A stretch of 64,000 bases of DNA, taken from the NCBI RefSeq assembly GCF_012972705.2, contig NZ_JABCSC020000004.1, positions 186,001 to 250,000 of the forward strand, written 5' to 3'. The position numbers were made by a program, and so were the translations under genes. The DNA is from Uliginosibacterium aquaticum (GTDB taxonomy: Bacteria > Pseudomonadota > Gammaproteobacteria > Burkholderiales > Rhodocyclaceae). The notes under the pieces are model-generated. The model made no database searches and was not told the origin of the DNA. It saw only the letters and a list, made by a program, of their open reading frames with translations. Every line of letters starts with the position of its first letter. Within the stretch, counting starts at the first letter, position 1. This document shows positions 8,508-17,476 of this stretch, one piece after another.

Positions 8508-8963
8508 TCAGTCAAGATACTTCAGAGCGGTGTATTTGACGCTTTGCCTGTCGCTGAGCGGAACGCCGACTCCCATCCCCATGCCGTAGAAGCCGCCGCC
8601 ATAGTAGCCCGAGCCGCCGCCGACCATGATGCTGGAGGAGGGGGCGGCACGCGTCGGGATCGGCACTTCGATCAGCGCATTGGCGCCGATCTCGCGGGCC
8701 TTGGCTAGCACGGCAGAGTCGATGCTGCGGTGGTTGTCGTCAGCCAGGAGGCCGCGCGGATCGTCGATGTAGCCGAGGATGGCGTACTTGCGTGGTGGCT
8801 CGCCATTGAACCAGACATCGATACCTTCTACCGTGAAGCGGCTGCCGCCCTTGCCTTCATGAACGTTTTCACGCGCTTCGTGCGGATAGAACTGGGTGGT
8901 GGCACAGCCGCCGAGCAGGCTCAGCAAGGCAAGGCAGGCAAGCAGGTGGCGGATGGGCAGCAT
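8508..8963 (-). CDS. Small lipoprotein, glycine-rich tail
   Basis: A 151-residue lipoprotein with the signal MLPIRHLLACLALLSLLGGC and lipobox LGGC, so it is probably anchored in the outer membrane. The body includes AILGYIDDPRG and AREIGANALIEVPIP, which resembles small heavy-metal-binding or DUF4156-like folds without a confident match. A Gly/Tyr-rich segment (GGGSGYYGGGFYGMGMGVG) follows, then a short polar end. The start at 8963 is set by the lipoprotein signal and GGAG 6 bases upstream. It lies 25 bases downstream of the YpfJ-type peptidase gene on the same strand, so co-transcription is likely. No function is assigned. Confidence 0.65.
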   Translation of the reverse strand: MLPIRHLLACLALLSLLGGCATTQFYPHEARENVHEGKGGSRFTVEGIDVWFNGEPPRKYAILGYIDDPRGLLADDNHRSIDSAVLAKAREIGANALIEVPIPTRAAPSSSIMVGGGSGYYGGGFYGMGMGVGVPLSDRQSVKYTALKYLD

Positions 8964-8988
8964 GAGGGTCTCCGTGAATCTCTTCTGA

Positions 8989-9852
8989 TTAAACACCACG
9001 CTTGAAGCTGTCGCACTGGCGAATGTCGCCGGCGTCGAAACCGGTGCGGAACCATTTCTGGCGCTGGGCCGAACTGCCGTGGGTGAAGCTGTCCGGCGTG
9101 GCATAACCGCGCGCGTTTTTCTGCAAGGTGTCGTCGCCGATGGCACTGGCTGCGCCCAGCACGCGTTCGATATCGCCCGCTTCCAGCACCTTGCGCTGCT
9201 GGTTGGCGTGATGCACCCACACGCCGGCGAGGCAGTCAGCCTGCAGTTCGAGGCGCACCGAGAGGGCATTGCCTTCTTTCTCGCCGGCGCTCTGACGCGC
9301 ACGCTGCACTTTTTCCGAGATGCCCAGCAGGTTCTGTACGTGATGACCGACTTCGTGGGCGATCACATAGGCCTGGGCGGCATTGCCCGGTGCCTTGAAG
9401 CGGCGCTCGAGTTCATCGAAGAAGTCCAAATCGAGGTAGACGCGCTGGTCGGCCGGGCAGTAGAAGGGGCCCATGGCGGCCTGACCCTGGCCGCAGGCGG
9501 TCTGGGTGGCATCGCGGAACAACACCAGGCGCGGCTCGGCGTATTCGCGCCCGGCCTGGCGGAAGACGGCCTGCCAGGTCACTTCGGTGTCGCGCAGGAC
9601 CTGGGCCACGAAGCGTTTCTGGGCTTCTTCGGCCGGGCTGGCCTGCACCGGGCCGGCCTCGGTGCGCGCCGGCTGGCGGCCTTCGAGCATGCTGAGACCG
9701 TTGAGCACCACGCTCGGGTCGATGCCGAGGAAGTAGGAGGCAGCCAGTGCGATCACGATGCCGCCCAGCCCCAGGCCGCCACGCCCACCCGGAATCATCC
9801 GGCTGCCACGGCGATCTTCGATGTTGCTGCTCTCGTCACCATCCATGCGCAT
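8989..9852 (-). CDS. ypfJ: YpfJ-type neutral zinc metallopeptidase
   Basis: A 287-residue protein with a charged N-terminus (MRMDGDESSNIEDRRGS), a Gly-rich stretch and one hydrophobic segment (about residues 24-46), then a large extracytoplasmic domain. The family hallmark HEVGHHVQNLLG provides the HExxH zinc site. Further family blocks are ACGQGQAAMGPFYCPADQRVYLDLDFF and LELQADCLAGVW, where the Glu of LQADC supplies a third ligand, and the C-terminal GDDTLQK...SFTHGSSAQRQ. The start at 9852 has GGAG 8 bases upstream. It lies 12 bases after the preceding hydrolase gene. Substrate unknown. Confidence 0.85.
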   Translation of the reverse strand: MRMDGDESSNIEDRRGSRMIPGGRGGLGLGGIVIALAASYFLGIDPSVVLNGLSMLEGRQPARTEAGPVQASPAEEAQKRFVAQVLRDTEVTWQAVFRQAGREYAEPRLVLFRDATQTACGQGQAAMGPFYCPADQRVYLDLDFFDELERRFKAPGNAAQAYVIAHEVGHHVQNLLGISEKVQRARQSAGEKEGNALSVRLELQADCLAGVWVHHANQQRKVLEAGDIERVLGAASAIGDDTLQKNARGYATPDSFTHGSSAQRQKWFRTGFDAGDIRQCDSFKRGV

Positions 9853-9864
9853 TTGGGATTCTCC

Positions 9865-11313
9865 TCAGGGCCACTGACGGGTATTGGAACGCGTTTCACT
9901 GGTGTGCCACAAGCCCATGAAGTCCGGGCTGCGCACCGGGCAGGCGGAGGCGATGAAGCGCGAGGTGCTGCCTGTGCTGATGGCGGTGTCGCTGCCCTCC
10001 AGAATTACGCCGGCCAGATCGAGGCGGGCGCGTTCGGCGTGGATCGAGGTGGGAGCATTGATTTCGCTGGCGGTGGCGACGAGTTCAGAGTTGATGAGGG
10101 TGATGCCGGTTTCGTCGCCATGAATGCGGGTGTTGAGCATCTGGACGATCGAATCGCGGATGATAAGGCGTTCGGCGACGAGATCCTGCAGCAGCAGGCC
10201 GGCACAGTTTTCGATGCGCACTTCGCGGAACTGGCCGCTGAGGCGTCCGCCGTTCTCGCCCTGGCACAGGTAGTCACGGTGGCTGACCGGTGGCGTGGCG
10301 GACGGGTTGAAGCCTTGCGGTGCTTCGCTCAGGGCGCGGTCCAGACGGTTCATGAACGCATTGAAGCTGGCCGCCTCCATTGGCGTGTGGCCGACGCCGG
10401 GCAGGCTCAGCAACTGGGCCTGGGGCAGGCGTCGGGCGAGCATCTGGCCGGTGCGCAGCGGGGCGACCGGGTCCGCCTCGCCCCAGATTAGCCAGGTGGG
10501 TAGCGGCATGCCAGTGGCGGCATTGCTGAAATCCTCTTCCACCAAGGCCGCTGCGGCGTTGGCGTTGGCCTGGCCACTGAAGGCGCCGGCCCACAGTTCT
10601 TCGGAGATGCCTAGTAGCCTGCCCGGATCCGGCAGGCCGAAGATGCGCTCAATGGTGCTGTCGGAGAAATCACGTACGCGTTCGAGCAGGCCGCGCAGAG
10701 TGCCGCTGGTTTGCCCGGAGCCGAGGCGGCCGGTGATCGAGTGTTTGGTGAAGGCGGTGCGGTGCAGGATGCCAGCGGCGTCGACAAGAATCAGCCGGGA
10801 GAGCAGCTCGGGTCGGCTGGCGGCCAGGCGCAGCGCCACTGCGCCACCCATGGAGTGACCGATGACGATGGCGCGGCCCTTGGCGTGGCGTGTCAGCAGT
10901 GCGCTCAGCACGCGGGCGTAGTGGGTCGGCGAGTATTTCCCGGCGGGGGCGTCGGAGTAGCCGAAGCCGGGCAGATCCAGCGCCAGCACATGATACTGGC
11001 GGGCCAGTTCCGGAATGACGCTGGCCCAGTCGGTGAAGCCGTTCTGGCCCAGGCCATGCACCAGCAGGATGGTCTGGCTGTGTTCCAGGCCGGCTTCGAT
11101 GACCAGAGTCTGGCTGTTCCAGACCGGTTCGCGCTCGCGGTAGAGTTGCCAGTCAGCAGGTACGCGCTGACGCAGGATGTTCAGGGTGAGCAGGCGTTCG
11201 CGACAGAGTTCGCAGTTCGGTGCCGAGGCCGTGGCGCTGGGCTGGGCCTGGGCAGTCAGGCCGGTGAGCAGAAGCAGGAAGAGCGCAAGACAGAAGGCTG
11301 GCAGACGCAGCAT
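9865..11313 (-). CDS. Secreted alpha/beta hydrolase with extra C-terminal domain
   Basis: A 482-residue protein with a signal peptide (about residues 1-24, ending TAQAQ), then an alpha/beta hydrolase domain of about 270 residues. The nucleophile elbow is GHSMGG and the oxyanion region is LVHGLGQNG. DLPGFGYSDAP is typical of esterase-like or haloalkane-type folds, and GVGHTPMEAA supplies the likely catalytic His. From about residue 340 a second domain follows with repeated short beta-type segments (FREVRIENCAGLLLQ, RLIIRDSIVQML, GITLINSELVATASEI), suggesting a small right-handed beta-helix; this part has no family I recognise. It probably acts in the periplasm. It heads a possible operon with the YpfJ-type gene 12 bases downstream and the small lipoprotein after that. 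Confidence 0.75.
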   Translation of the reverse strand: MLRLPAFCLALFLLLLTGLTAQAQPSATASAPNCELCRERLLTLNILRQRVPADWQLYREREPVWNSQTLVIEAGLEHSQTILLVHGLGQNGFTDWASVIPELARQYHVLALDLPGFGYSDAPAGKYSPTHYARVLSALLTRHAKGRAIVIGHSMGGAVALRLAASRPELLSRLILVDAAGILHRTAFTKHSITGRLGSGQTSGTLRGLLERVRDFSDSTIERIFGLPDPGRLLGISEELWAGAFSGQANANAAAALVEEDFSNAATGMPLPTWLIWGEADPVAPLRTGQMLARRLPQAQLLSLPGVGHTPMEAASFNAFMNRLDRALSEAPQGFNPSATPPVSHRDYLCQGENGGRLSGQFREVRIENCAGLLLQDLVAERLIIRDSIVQMLNTRIHGDETGITLINSELVATASEINAPTSIHAERARLDLAGVILEGSDTAISTGSTSRFIASACPVRSPDFMGLWHTSETRSNTRQWP

Positions 11314-11369
11314 GCGACAAGAAAACCGGGCAGCGGGATGCCCGGATCATAACAGCCCGCGTGGCGGAA

Positions 11370-11696
11370 TCAGCGCCCGCCGCTGCAGCCGCAACCGCCC
11401 GAGCCGCCGCAGGAGCCGGCGCCTTCGCCTTCACTGGCGTGCTGGTGGGCCTGGATGTGGAAGTCGATCACCACCGGGCCGCTGCGGTCCACGTACTCGA
11501 CGCGGATCTGGCCGCCGTAGCGTTGGCCCATCTGGGCGAGCAGCGGCAGTGGGTCGTGATCGTTGATGAAGCGCATGACTTCGCCGTCTTCGAGGGATTC
11601 GATAGCGCCGAAGATGGCTGAATGACGGAAGCGCTTGCTGATGCCGCGCGCGTCAAAGATGTGGGTGTCGAGATGGTTTTCGCTGCAGCAATCCAT
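11370..11696 (-). CDS. DUF2249 protein with Cys-rich tail
   Basis: A 108-residue protein whose central part (LEDGEVMRFINDHDPLPLL, then GGQIRVEYVDRSGPVVIDFHI) is the DUF2249 fold. Related proteins occur with iron, redox or denitrification genes, but none is near here. It begins MDCCSEN and ends in GSCGGSGGCGCSGG, so six cysteines sit at the two ends and could bind metal. GGAGG lies 5 bases before the ATG at 11696, which fixes the start. The ppk gene ends 95 bases upstream on the same strand. The role is unknown; metal or redox binding is inference. Confidence 0.75.
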   Translation of the reverse strand: MDCCSENHLDTHIFDARGISKRFRHSAIFGAIESLEDGEVMRFINDHDPLPLLAQMGQRYGGQIRVEYVDRSGPVVIDFHIQAHQHASEGEGAGSCGGSGGCGCSGGR

Positions 11697-11791
11697 GCTG
11701 GCCTCCGTGGGGTGATGAAGGCCATGATTCTCGGCGGCAGGCGAGTACCGTCGCCTTGATCCAGGATAGCTTGCGCAGCGCCCCGGAACGT

Positions 11792-13939
11792 TCAGCCGCC
11801 GAACTCGAGCATCAGCAGAGTCTGCGCATTGTGGGTGGCGGCATTGGCGCGCGGGCTACGGCGGCGGTAGTGGCCGTTGCCATCCATCTCCCAGGCCTGG
11901 CTGTTGTCGGCCAGATAGGGCTTGAGGCCTTCGCGGATCACGCGGCGCTTGAGCTTGGCATCCAGAATGGGGAAGCAGGATTCGATGCGACGGAAGAAGT
12001 TGCGATCCATCCAGTCGGCGCTCGACAGATAGACCTGCTCTTCGCCGTCGGCATGGAAGTAGAAGACCCGGGTGTGTTCGAGGAAGCGACCGACAACCGA
12101 GCGCACCTTGATGTTTTCCGACAGGCCGGGCACGCCGGGGCGCAGGGCGCAGGCGCCGCGCACGATCAGATCGATCTCGACACCGGACTGGGAGGCCATG
12201 TACAGGGCCTGAATGGTCTGCGGCTCCATCAGGGCGTTCATCTTGGCAATGATGCGGCCCTTGCGCCCCTGGCGTGCGGCTTCGGCTTCGGCGTCGATGG
12301 CGGCGATCACGTTGCGCTGCATCGAGAATGGCGATTGCCACAGGTGACGCAGCTCTTCGGCGTGGCCGAGACCGGTGAGCTGCTTGAAGATCTCATGCAC
12401 ATCGGCACAGATTTCTTCGTTGGCCGTCAGCAGGCCGAAGTCGGTATAGAAGCGGGCGGTGCGCGGGTGGTAGTTGCCGGTGCCCAGGTGCACGTAGCGG
12501 CGCAGGAACTGATGGCCGTTGCGGTCTTCCTCGCGGCGTACGATCAGCAGCATCTTGGCGTGGGTCTTGTAGCCGAACACGCCATACACCACGTGGGCGC
12601 CTGCGTCTTCAAGCTTGGCCGCCCAGTTGATGTTGGCCTCTTCATCGAAGCGCGCCATCAGTTCGACCACCACGTTCACTTCCTTGCCCTTGCGCGCTGC
12701 ACGCAGCAATTGCTCCATGAGCACGGAGTCGGTGCCGGTACGGTAAACCGTCATGCGGATGGCGACGACGTTGGGGTCGTCGGCCGCATCGCGGAGCAGT
12801 TCAATGACCGGTTCGAAGCTCTGGAAGGGGTGGTGCAATAGCACATCACGGGCCTGGATCTCGGCGAAGAGATCGGCGCGCTTGTCCAGGCTCTTCGGCA
12901 GCGAGGGCACGAATGGCTTGAACTTGAGATCAGGGCGATCGACCCAGTCCGGCACCTGCATCAGGCGCACCAGATTGACGATGCCCGGTACGCGGTAGAC
13001 CTCGTCACGGGACAGGCCGAACTGCTGCTGGAGGAACTCGACCATCTGCGGCGAGGCGTTGTCGGCTACTTCCATGCGCACTGCATCGCCGTAATTGCGT
13101 TGCTGCAATTCTCCCTGCAGGGTCTTGCGCAGATCCTTGACCTCTTCTTCGTCTACAAACAGGTCGCTGTTGCGGGTGACGCGGAACTGGTAGCAGCCCA
13201 GTACGTTCATGCCCGGGAACAGCTCGCCGACAAAGGCGTGCAGCACCGAGGAGAGGAACACGAATCCGTGCTCGAGGCCGGTGAGCTCGCGCGGCAGGCG
13301 GATCACCCGCGGCAGGGCACGTGGAGCCTGCACGATGGCGATGTTCGAGCTGCGCCCGAAGGCGTCGCGGCCTTCGAGTTCCACCACGAAATTAAGGCTC
13401 TTGTTCAGGAGGCGTGGGAAGGGATGGGCCGGGTCCAGCCCCACCGGCGTGAGGATGGGCATGACCTGATTTTCAAAGTATTCGCGTACCCAGGCGCTCT
13501 GCTCGGCAGTCCACAGCGAGCGGCGCAGGAACACGATGCTTTCTTTGGCGAGGCCGGGCAGGATCGCGTCGTTGAGCAGGGCGTACTGCTCGGCGATGAT
13601 CTCGTGCACTTCCTGGCTGATCTGGCGATAGTGGTTCTTGGGCGAGAGGCCAGCGTAGTTGGCACTGCCCTGCTTGATCTGCTCCTTGATGCCGGCGACG
13701 CGGATCTCGAAGAACTCGTCCATGTTGCTCGACACAATGCACAGGTATTTCAGGCGCTCAAGCAGGGGCACGTTGTCGTCGGCGGCCTGGGCCAGCACCC
13801 GGCGCTGGAAGGCCAGGATGGAAAGCTCGCGATTGAGCAGGTTCTCCGGTGCGGGCGTGGGGTAGGTCAGCGAATGTGGCATGGCGGGCATGGGAGTGGG
13901 ATCGGCGCGCAACAGGATCGGCGCGTGAGTGTGTGACAT
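11792..13939 (-). CDS. ppk: Polyphosphate kinase 1
   Basis: PPK1 reversibly polymerises the terminal phosphate of ATP into polyphosphate. All four domains are present: the N-terminal domain (NRELSILAFQRRVL), the head domain, and two phospholipase-D-like catalytic domains. The phospho-accepting His lies in KTHAKMLLIVRR (about residue 461), and YVHLGTGNYH and SADWMDRNFFRRIE are standard motifs. The coordinates give the longest frame. Later in-frame ATGs at 13891 and 13882 fit the usual family length better, and a Pho box ending only four bases before 13939 argues for one of them; none has a clear ribosome binding site. ppx is divergent, 117 bases away. Confidence 0.95.
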   Translation of the reverse strand: MSHTHAPILLRADPTPMPAMPHSLTYPTPAPENLLNRELSILAFQRRVLAQAADDNVPLLERLKYLCIVSSNMDEFFEIRVAGIKEQIKQGSANYAGLSPKNHYRQISQEVHEIIAEQYALLNDAILPGLAKESIVFLRRSLWTAEQSAWVREYFENQVMPILTPVGLDPAHPFPRLLNKSLNFVVELEGRDAFGRSSNIAIVQAPRALPRVIRLPRELTGLEHGFVFLSSVLHAFVGELFPGMNVLGCYQFRVTRNSDLFVDEEEVKDLRKTLQGELQQRNYGDAVRMEVADNASPQMVEFLQQQFGLSRDEVYRVPGIVNLVRLMQVPDWVDRPDLKFKPFVPSLPKSLDKRADLFAEIQARDVLLHHPFQSFEPVIELLRDAADDPNVVAIRMTVYRTGTDSVLMEQLLRAARKGKEVNVVVELMARFDEEANINWAAKLEDAGAHVVYGVFGYKTHAKMLLIVRREEDRNGHQFLRRYVHLGTGNYHPRTARFYTDFGLLTANEEICADVHEIFKQLTGLGHAEELRHLWQSPFSMQRNVIAAIDAEAEAARQGRKGRIIAKMNALMEPQTIQALYMASQSGVEIDLIVRGACALRPGVPGLSENIKVRSVVGRFLEHTRVFYFHADGEEQVYLSSADWMDRNFFRRIESCFPILDAKLKRRVIREGLKPYLADNSQAWEMDGNGHYRRRSPRANAATHNAQTLLMLEFGG

Positions 13940-13943
13940 TCTA

Positions 13944-13961
13944 GTTACAGCATGATGACAG
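13944..13961 (-). promoter_or_regulatory. Pho box upstream of ppk
   Basis: On the minus strand CTGTCATcatgCTGTAAC is two PhoB half-sites separated by 4 bases, matching the E. coli consensus (CTGTCAT, 4 bases, CTGTCAY) in all but one or two positions. It points towards ppk, as expected for PhoB activation during phosphate starvation. By analogy with known PhoB promoters the -10 element would lie around 13930, inside the longest ppk frame. Confidence 0.65.
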
Positions 13962-14056
13962 CGTCAGGCGCCATGCGGGCAGCGCTGACTGCTGCCGTGG
14001 AGCCCGGTTTTCCGGGCTAGAATCGGGGCTTCGATTGCCAAGCGCACATTCTGCTC

Positions 14057-15568
14057 ATGCCGCAAAGTCTCGTCTGTGCCGTTGATCTGGGTTCCAACAG
14101 CTTTCGCCTGATGGTCGGGCGGGTGCAGGGGGATCAGATCTATCCGCTCGATGGCCTCAAGGAGGCGGTGCGCCTAGCCGCCGGTCTGGGGCCGGACAAG
14201 CTGCTCGACGAGGCAGCCCAGCAGCGCGGACTCGAGGCCCTGCGCCGCTTCAACGAGCGCCTGCGCGGGTTTCGCCCGGATGCAGTGCGTGCGGTAGCAA
14301 CCAATACCTTGCGGGTGGCCAAGAATGCCCCGGAGTTCCTGCTGCGCGCCGAAGAGGCGCTGGGCTTCCCGATCGAAGTGATCGCCGGGCGCGAGGAAGC
14401 ACGCCTGATCTACGTCGGCGTGGCGCATACCCTGCCGGATCCGCAGCGTCAGCAACTGGTGGTCGATATTGGCGGCGGCTCCACCGAATTCATCATCGGC
14501 CGTGATTTCGAGCCCCTGCATCTCGAGTCGCTGTACATGGGCTGCGTCAGCTATACCCTGCGCTTCTTCCCGGAGGGGCGCCTCACGCGGGCAGCGCTGC
14601 GCGAAGCGGAACTGGCGGCAGCAACCGAGCTGGAGTCGATCGCCCAGACTTACCGCAGCACCGGCTGGGAGCTGGCGGTGGGCTCTTCCGGCAGCGCCAA
14701 GGCCTTGTGCGACGTGCTGGAACTCAATGGGCTGTCTAGCGGCGGCATCACCCGCGATGGCATCGACAAGCTGCGCGAGCTGATGCTGCGCGCCGGCCAT
14801 ATCGACAAGCTGCAGCTCGAAGGCCTTAAGAACGACCGTCTGCCGGTGTTTGCCGGTGGCTTCGCAATCATGTCGGCGATCTTTACGGCGTTTGGCCTCG
14901 AGCGCATGGAGTTCTCCGATGGCGCCCTGCGCCTCGGCGTGCTCTACGACCTGCTCGGGCGCTATCACCGCCATGACTTGCGCGATGCGACGGTGGAAAA
15001 CTTTGTGCGCCGTTATCAGGTGGATGCCGCCCAGGCCCGCCGGGTGGCCGATACCGCGCTGCAATTGCTGGCGCCGCTGCTGGCGGGAGAGAACGAAGAG
15101 CTGGCACGGGATGAGCGGCGCTTCCTCGAGTGGGCCGCCCAGCTGCACGAAATCGGCCTGTCGGTGGCGCACTCGAGCTACCACAAACACAGCGCCTACA
15201 TTGTGGCCAACGCCGACATGCCGGGCTTTTCGCGCATGGAGCAGGGGCGCCTGGCAAGGCTGGCGCTGGCCCATCGCGGCAAGCTTGAACGGGTTCAGGC
15301 GCTCGGCCCGCAGAGCCCGGACTGGAGACTGATCCTGTGCCTGCGTCTGGCTACGATGCTGCATCGCTCACGTCAGCCGCGCGAAGCGGTGCCGGTTCAG
15401 GTCGAGCTCGACAAGCGCGGCGGCTTCATCGTGCACGCTGCCCAGGACTGGCTGCAGGCCTCTCCGCTGAGTGCCGCAGCCCTGCACGATGAAGAAGCGC
15501 AGTGGGCGCGTCTTGGCCGCAGCCTGCGGGTGCGTGCCCGGCGTCCTGCGGATGCGCTAGGCGTCTGA
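14057..15568 (+). CDS. ppx: Exopolyphosphatase (PPX/GppA family)
   Basis: Degrades polyphosphate from its ends, opposing PPK; family members may also hydrolyse pppGpp. The 503-residue protein has the ASKHA-type ATPase motifs AVDLGSNSFRLMVG and VVDIGGGSTEF in the N-terminal 300 residues. A C-terminal HD-like helical domain includes AAQLHEIGLSVAHSSYHKHSAYI. The length equals that of E. coli PPX. It is transcribed away from ppk, and the next gene begins 2 bases after its stop, so it probably heads the lipid-transport operon that follows. The Pho box in the shared region points at ppk, not at ppx. Confidence 0.93.
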   Translation: MPQSLVCAVDLGSNSFRLMVGRVQGDQIYPLDGLKEAVRLAAGLGPDKLLDEAAQQRGLEALRRFNERLRGFRPDAVRAVATNTLRVAKNAPEFLLRAEEALGFPIEVIAGREEARLIYVGVAHTLPDPQRQQLVVDIGGGSTEFIIGRDFEPLHLESLYMGCVSYTLRFFPEGRLTRAALREAELAAATELESIAQTYRSTGWELAVGSSGSAKALCDVLELNGLSSGGITRDGIDKLRELMLRAGHIDKLQLEGLKNDRLPVFAGGFAIMSAIFTAFGLERMEFSDGALRLGVLYDLLGRYHRHDLRDATVENFVRRYQVDAAQARRVADTALQLLAPLLAGENEELARDERRFLEWAAQLHEIGLSVAHSSYHKHSAYIVANADMPGFSRMEQGRLARLALAHRGKLERVQALGPQSPDWRLILCLRLATMLHRSRQPREAVPVQVELDKRGGFIVHAAQDWLQASPLSAAALHDEEAQWARLGRSLRVRARRPADALGV

Positions 15569-15570
15569 CG

Positions 15571-16683
15571 ATGCAGGCGCGTCCGCAACCGCATCTGGAA
15601 CACGAAGGCGCGCACTGCCGCCTCTCGGGAGACTGGACCCTCGCCGCGCTGCGCCCGCGTCTGGTGTGGCTGCGTGCGCGTCTGCTGGTGGTGCGCGCGG
15701 TGCCGGTGTGGGATCTGTCGCAGATCAGTCGCATCGACAGCTTCGGTGCGCTGCTGCTGTGGCGTGCCTGGGGCATGCGTGAGCCGGAAACCCTGGTCAT
15801 GCCGCCGGGGCTGCACAGTGCCTTTGATCGTATCAAGCCGCTGGCAGGCCTGCGCCCGCCGTCGCCGCATCGCGACCCGTGGCTCCCTGTGTTGCGGGTG
15901 GGGCGCACGGTGCTGGATTTGTTCGACCAGTTGCGCGACTTCACCCACATGCTGGGCATGGTGGTAAGCGAAGTGGTGCGTCTGCTGATCGAGCCGCGCA
16001 GCATCCCGTTCAAGGAGTTTTCGGCAGCGCTCTATAAGGCCGGCGTGCAGGCCATGCCGATCTCGGCCCTGGTGGGTTTCCTGATCGGCATCGTGCTGAG
16101 CTACCTGTCGGCCTTGCAGCTGCGCAACTTCGGGGCTGACGCGCTGATCATCAACATCCTCGGAATCGGCATCATCCGCGAGCTCGGGCCGGTGCTGGTG
16201 TCGATCCTGGTAGCAGGGCGCTCCGGTTCGGCGATCACGGCCCAGCTCGGCGTGATGCGCGTCACCGAGGAACTCGATGCGCTGTCGGCGATCGGCGTTT
16301 CGCCCTATCAGCGCCTGATCTGGCCCAAGGTGCTGGCGATGGCGATTGCGATGCCCTTGCTGGTGCTGTGGACCTCGGCAGCTGCGCTGGGCGGCGGCAT
16401 GCTGGCGGCGGACCTGCAGCTTGAGATCGACTGGCGCTTCTTCCTGATGTCGCTGCCGCATGTGGTGCCGGTGCAGAACCTCTACATCGGCCTCTCCAAA
16501 GGGGCCGTGTTCGGCGTAGCCATCGCGCTGATCGCCTGTCATTTCGGCCTGCGTATCCGCCCCAATACCGAAAGCCTGTCGCGCAACACCACGGCGTCCG
16601 TGGTGACCGCGATCACCGCCGTGATCCTGATCGATGCCGTGTTTGCCATGCTCACGCGGGGCATCGGAGTGCCGCTGCGATGA
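15571..16683 (+). CDS. MlaE-type lipid ABC permease with N-terminal STAS-like domain
   Basis: A 370-residue inner-membrane permease. The first 115 residues look like a STAS domain: LSGDWTLAALRP and VWDLSQISRIDSFGALLLWRAW match the MlaB/SpoIIAA pattern, including the DS pair. From about residue 130 the MlaE family follows with five or so membrane helices and the motifs GIGIIRELGPVLVSILVAGRSGSAITAQLG and TEELDALSAIGVSPYQRLIWPK. The fused STAS part probably replaces the separate MlaB of E. coli. With the ATPase, MCE protein and lipoprotein downstream it would form a phospholipid transporter that maintains outer-membrane asymmetry. It starts 2 bases after ppx and overlaps the ATPase gene by 4 bases. 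Confidence 0.9.
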   Translation: MQARPQPHLEHEGAHCRLSGDWTLAALRPRLVWLRARLLVVRAVPVWDLSQISRIDSFGALLLWRAWGMREPETLVMPPGLHSAFDRIKPLAGLRPPSPHRDPWLPVLRVGRTVLDLFDQLRDFTHMLGMVVSEVVRLLIEPRSIPFKEFSAALYKAGVQAMPISALVGFLIGIVLSYLSALQLRNFGADALIINILGIGIIRELGPVLVSILVAGRSGSAITAQLGVMRVTEELDALSAIGVSPYQRLIWPKVLAMAIAMPLLVLWTSAAALGGGMLAADLQLEIDWRFFLMSLPHVVPVQNLYIGLSKGAVFGVAIALIACHFGLRIRPNTESLSRNTTASVVTAITAVILIDAVFAMLTRGIGVPLR

Positions 16684-17474
16684 GTACGACGGGCACGACG
16701 AGCGTGCCGGTGATCGAGCTGCGCGATGTGTGTACCCGCCTGGGCGGGCACTGGATCCATCGCAATCTGGACTTGAAGGTCGAGCGGGGCGATCTGCTGG
16801 CCCTGGTGGGCGGCTCGGGCGCCGGCAAGACGACCTTATTGCGTCAGATGATCGGCCTGAGCCGGCCGACCCTGGGCGAGGTCCTGCTGTTCGGCGAGCG
16901 GCACCAGGCCGGCCACCGCGCCGAGCGCTTTGCGCGCCTGCGCCGGATGGGGGTGCTGTTCCAGCATGGCGCGCTGTTTTCGGCTTTTTCGGTGTTCGAC
17001 AATATCGCTTTTCCGCTGCGTGAATTCGGCGGTCTGCATGAAGACGAGATCCGTCCGCTGGTGCTCTCGAAGATGGCGCTGGTGGAGCTGGAGCCGCGCC
17101 ATGCCGGCCTGATGCCGGCCGAGCTTTCCGGTGGCATGGTCAAGCGTGCAGCACTGGCCCGTTCCCTGGCGCTGGAGCCCGAGCTGCTGCTGCTCGATGA
17201 GCCCACTGCCGGGCTGGATCCGGAGCGCAGTGCCGGCTTCGTGCGCCTGATCCGTCAGCTGCACGGCGAACTGGGGCTCACCGTGGTTTTCGTGACGCAT
17301 GACCTGGACACGCTCTCGGCGCTGGCCAACCGCGTTGCGGTGCTGGCCGAACACCGTATACTCGCCGCAGGCACGCTCGACGAGATTCATGCTGTCGAGC
17401 ATCCCTTCATCCAGAAATTTTTCCGCTACCACGCGACGGTGGACGAAGCTCCGCCCGAACCGGATTCCGACTGA
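16680..17474 (+). CDS. MlaF-type ABC transporter ATPase
   Basis: A 264-residue cytoplasmic ATPase that powers the lipid transporter. Walker A is GGSGAGKTTL, the Q loop follows (LFQHGALFSAF), the signature is ELSGGMVKRAALARS, Walker B is LLLDEPTAGLDPE and the switch His is in FVTHDLDT. The GGMVKR form of the signature is typical of MlaF/Ttg2A rather than of amino-acid importers. The ATG overlaps the stop of the permease gene (ATGA), implying translational coupling, and the MCE gene begins 2 bases after its stop. Confidence 0.93.
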   Translation: MSTTGTTSVPVIELRDVCTRLGGHWIHRNLDLKVERGDLLALVGGSGAGKTTLLRQMIGLSRPTLGEVLLFGERHQAGHRAERFARLRRMGVLFQHGALFSAFSVFDNIAFPLREFGGLHEDEIRPLVLSKMALVELEPRHAGLMPAELSGGMVKRAALARSLALEPELLLLDEPTAGLDPERSAGFVRLIRQLHGELGLTVVFVTHDLDTLSALANRVAVLAEHRILAAGTLDEIHAVEHPFIQKFFRYHATVDEAPPEPDSD

Positions 17475-17476
17475 AG

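Noticed and set aside
14174-15364. 396-codon minus-strand frame
   Set aside because: Antisense shadow of ppx without family motifs.
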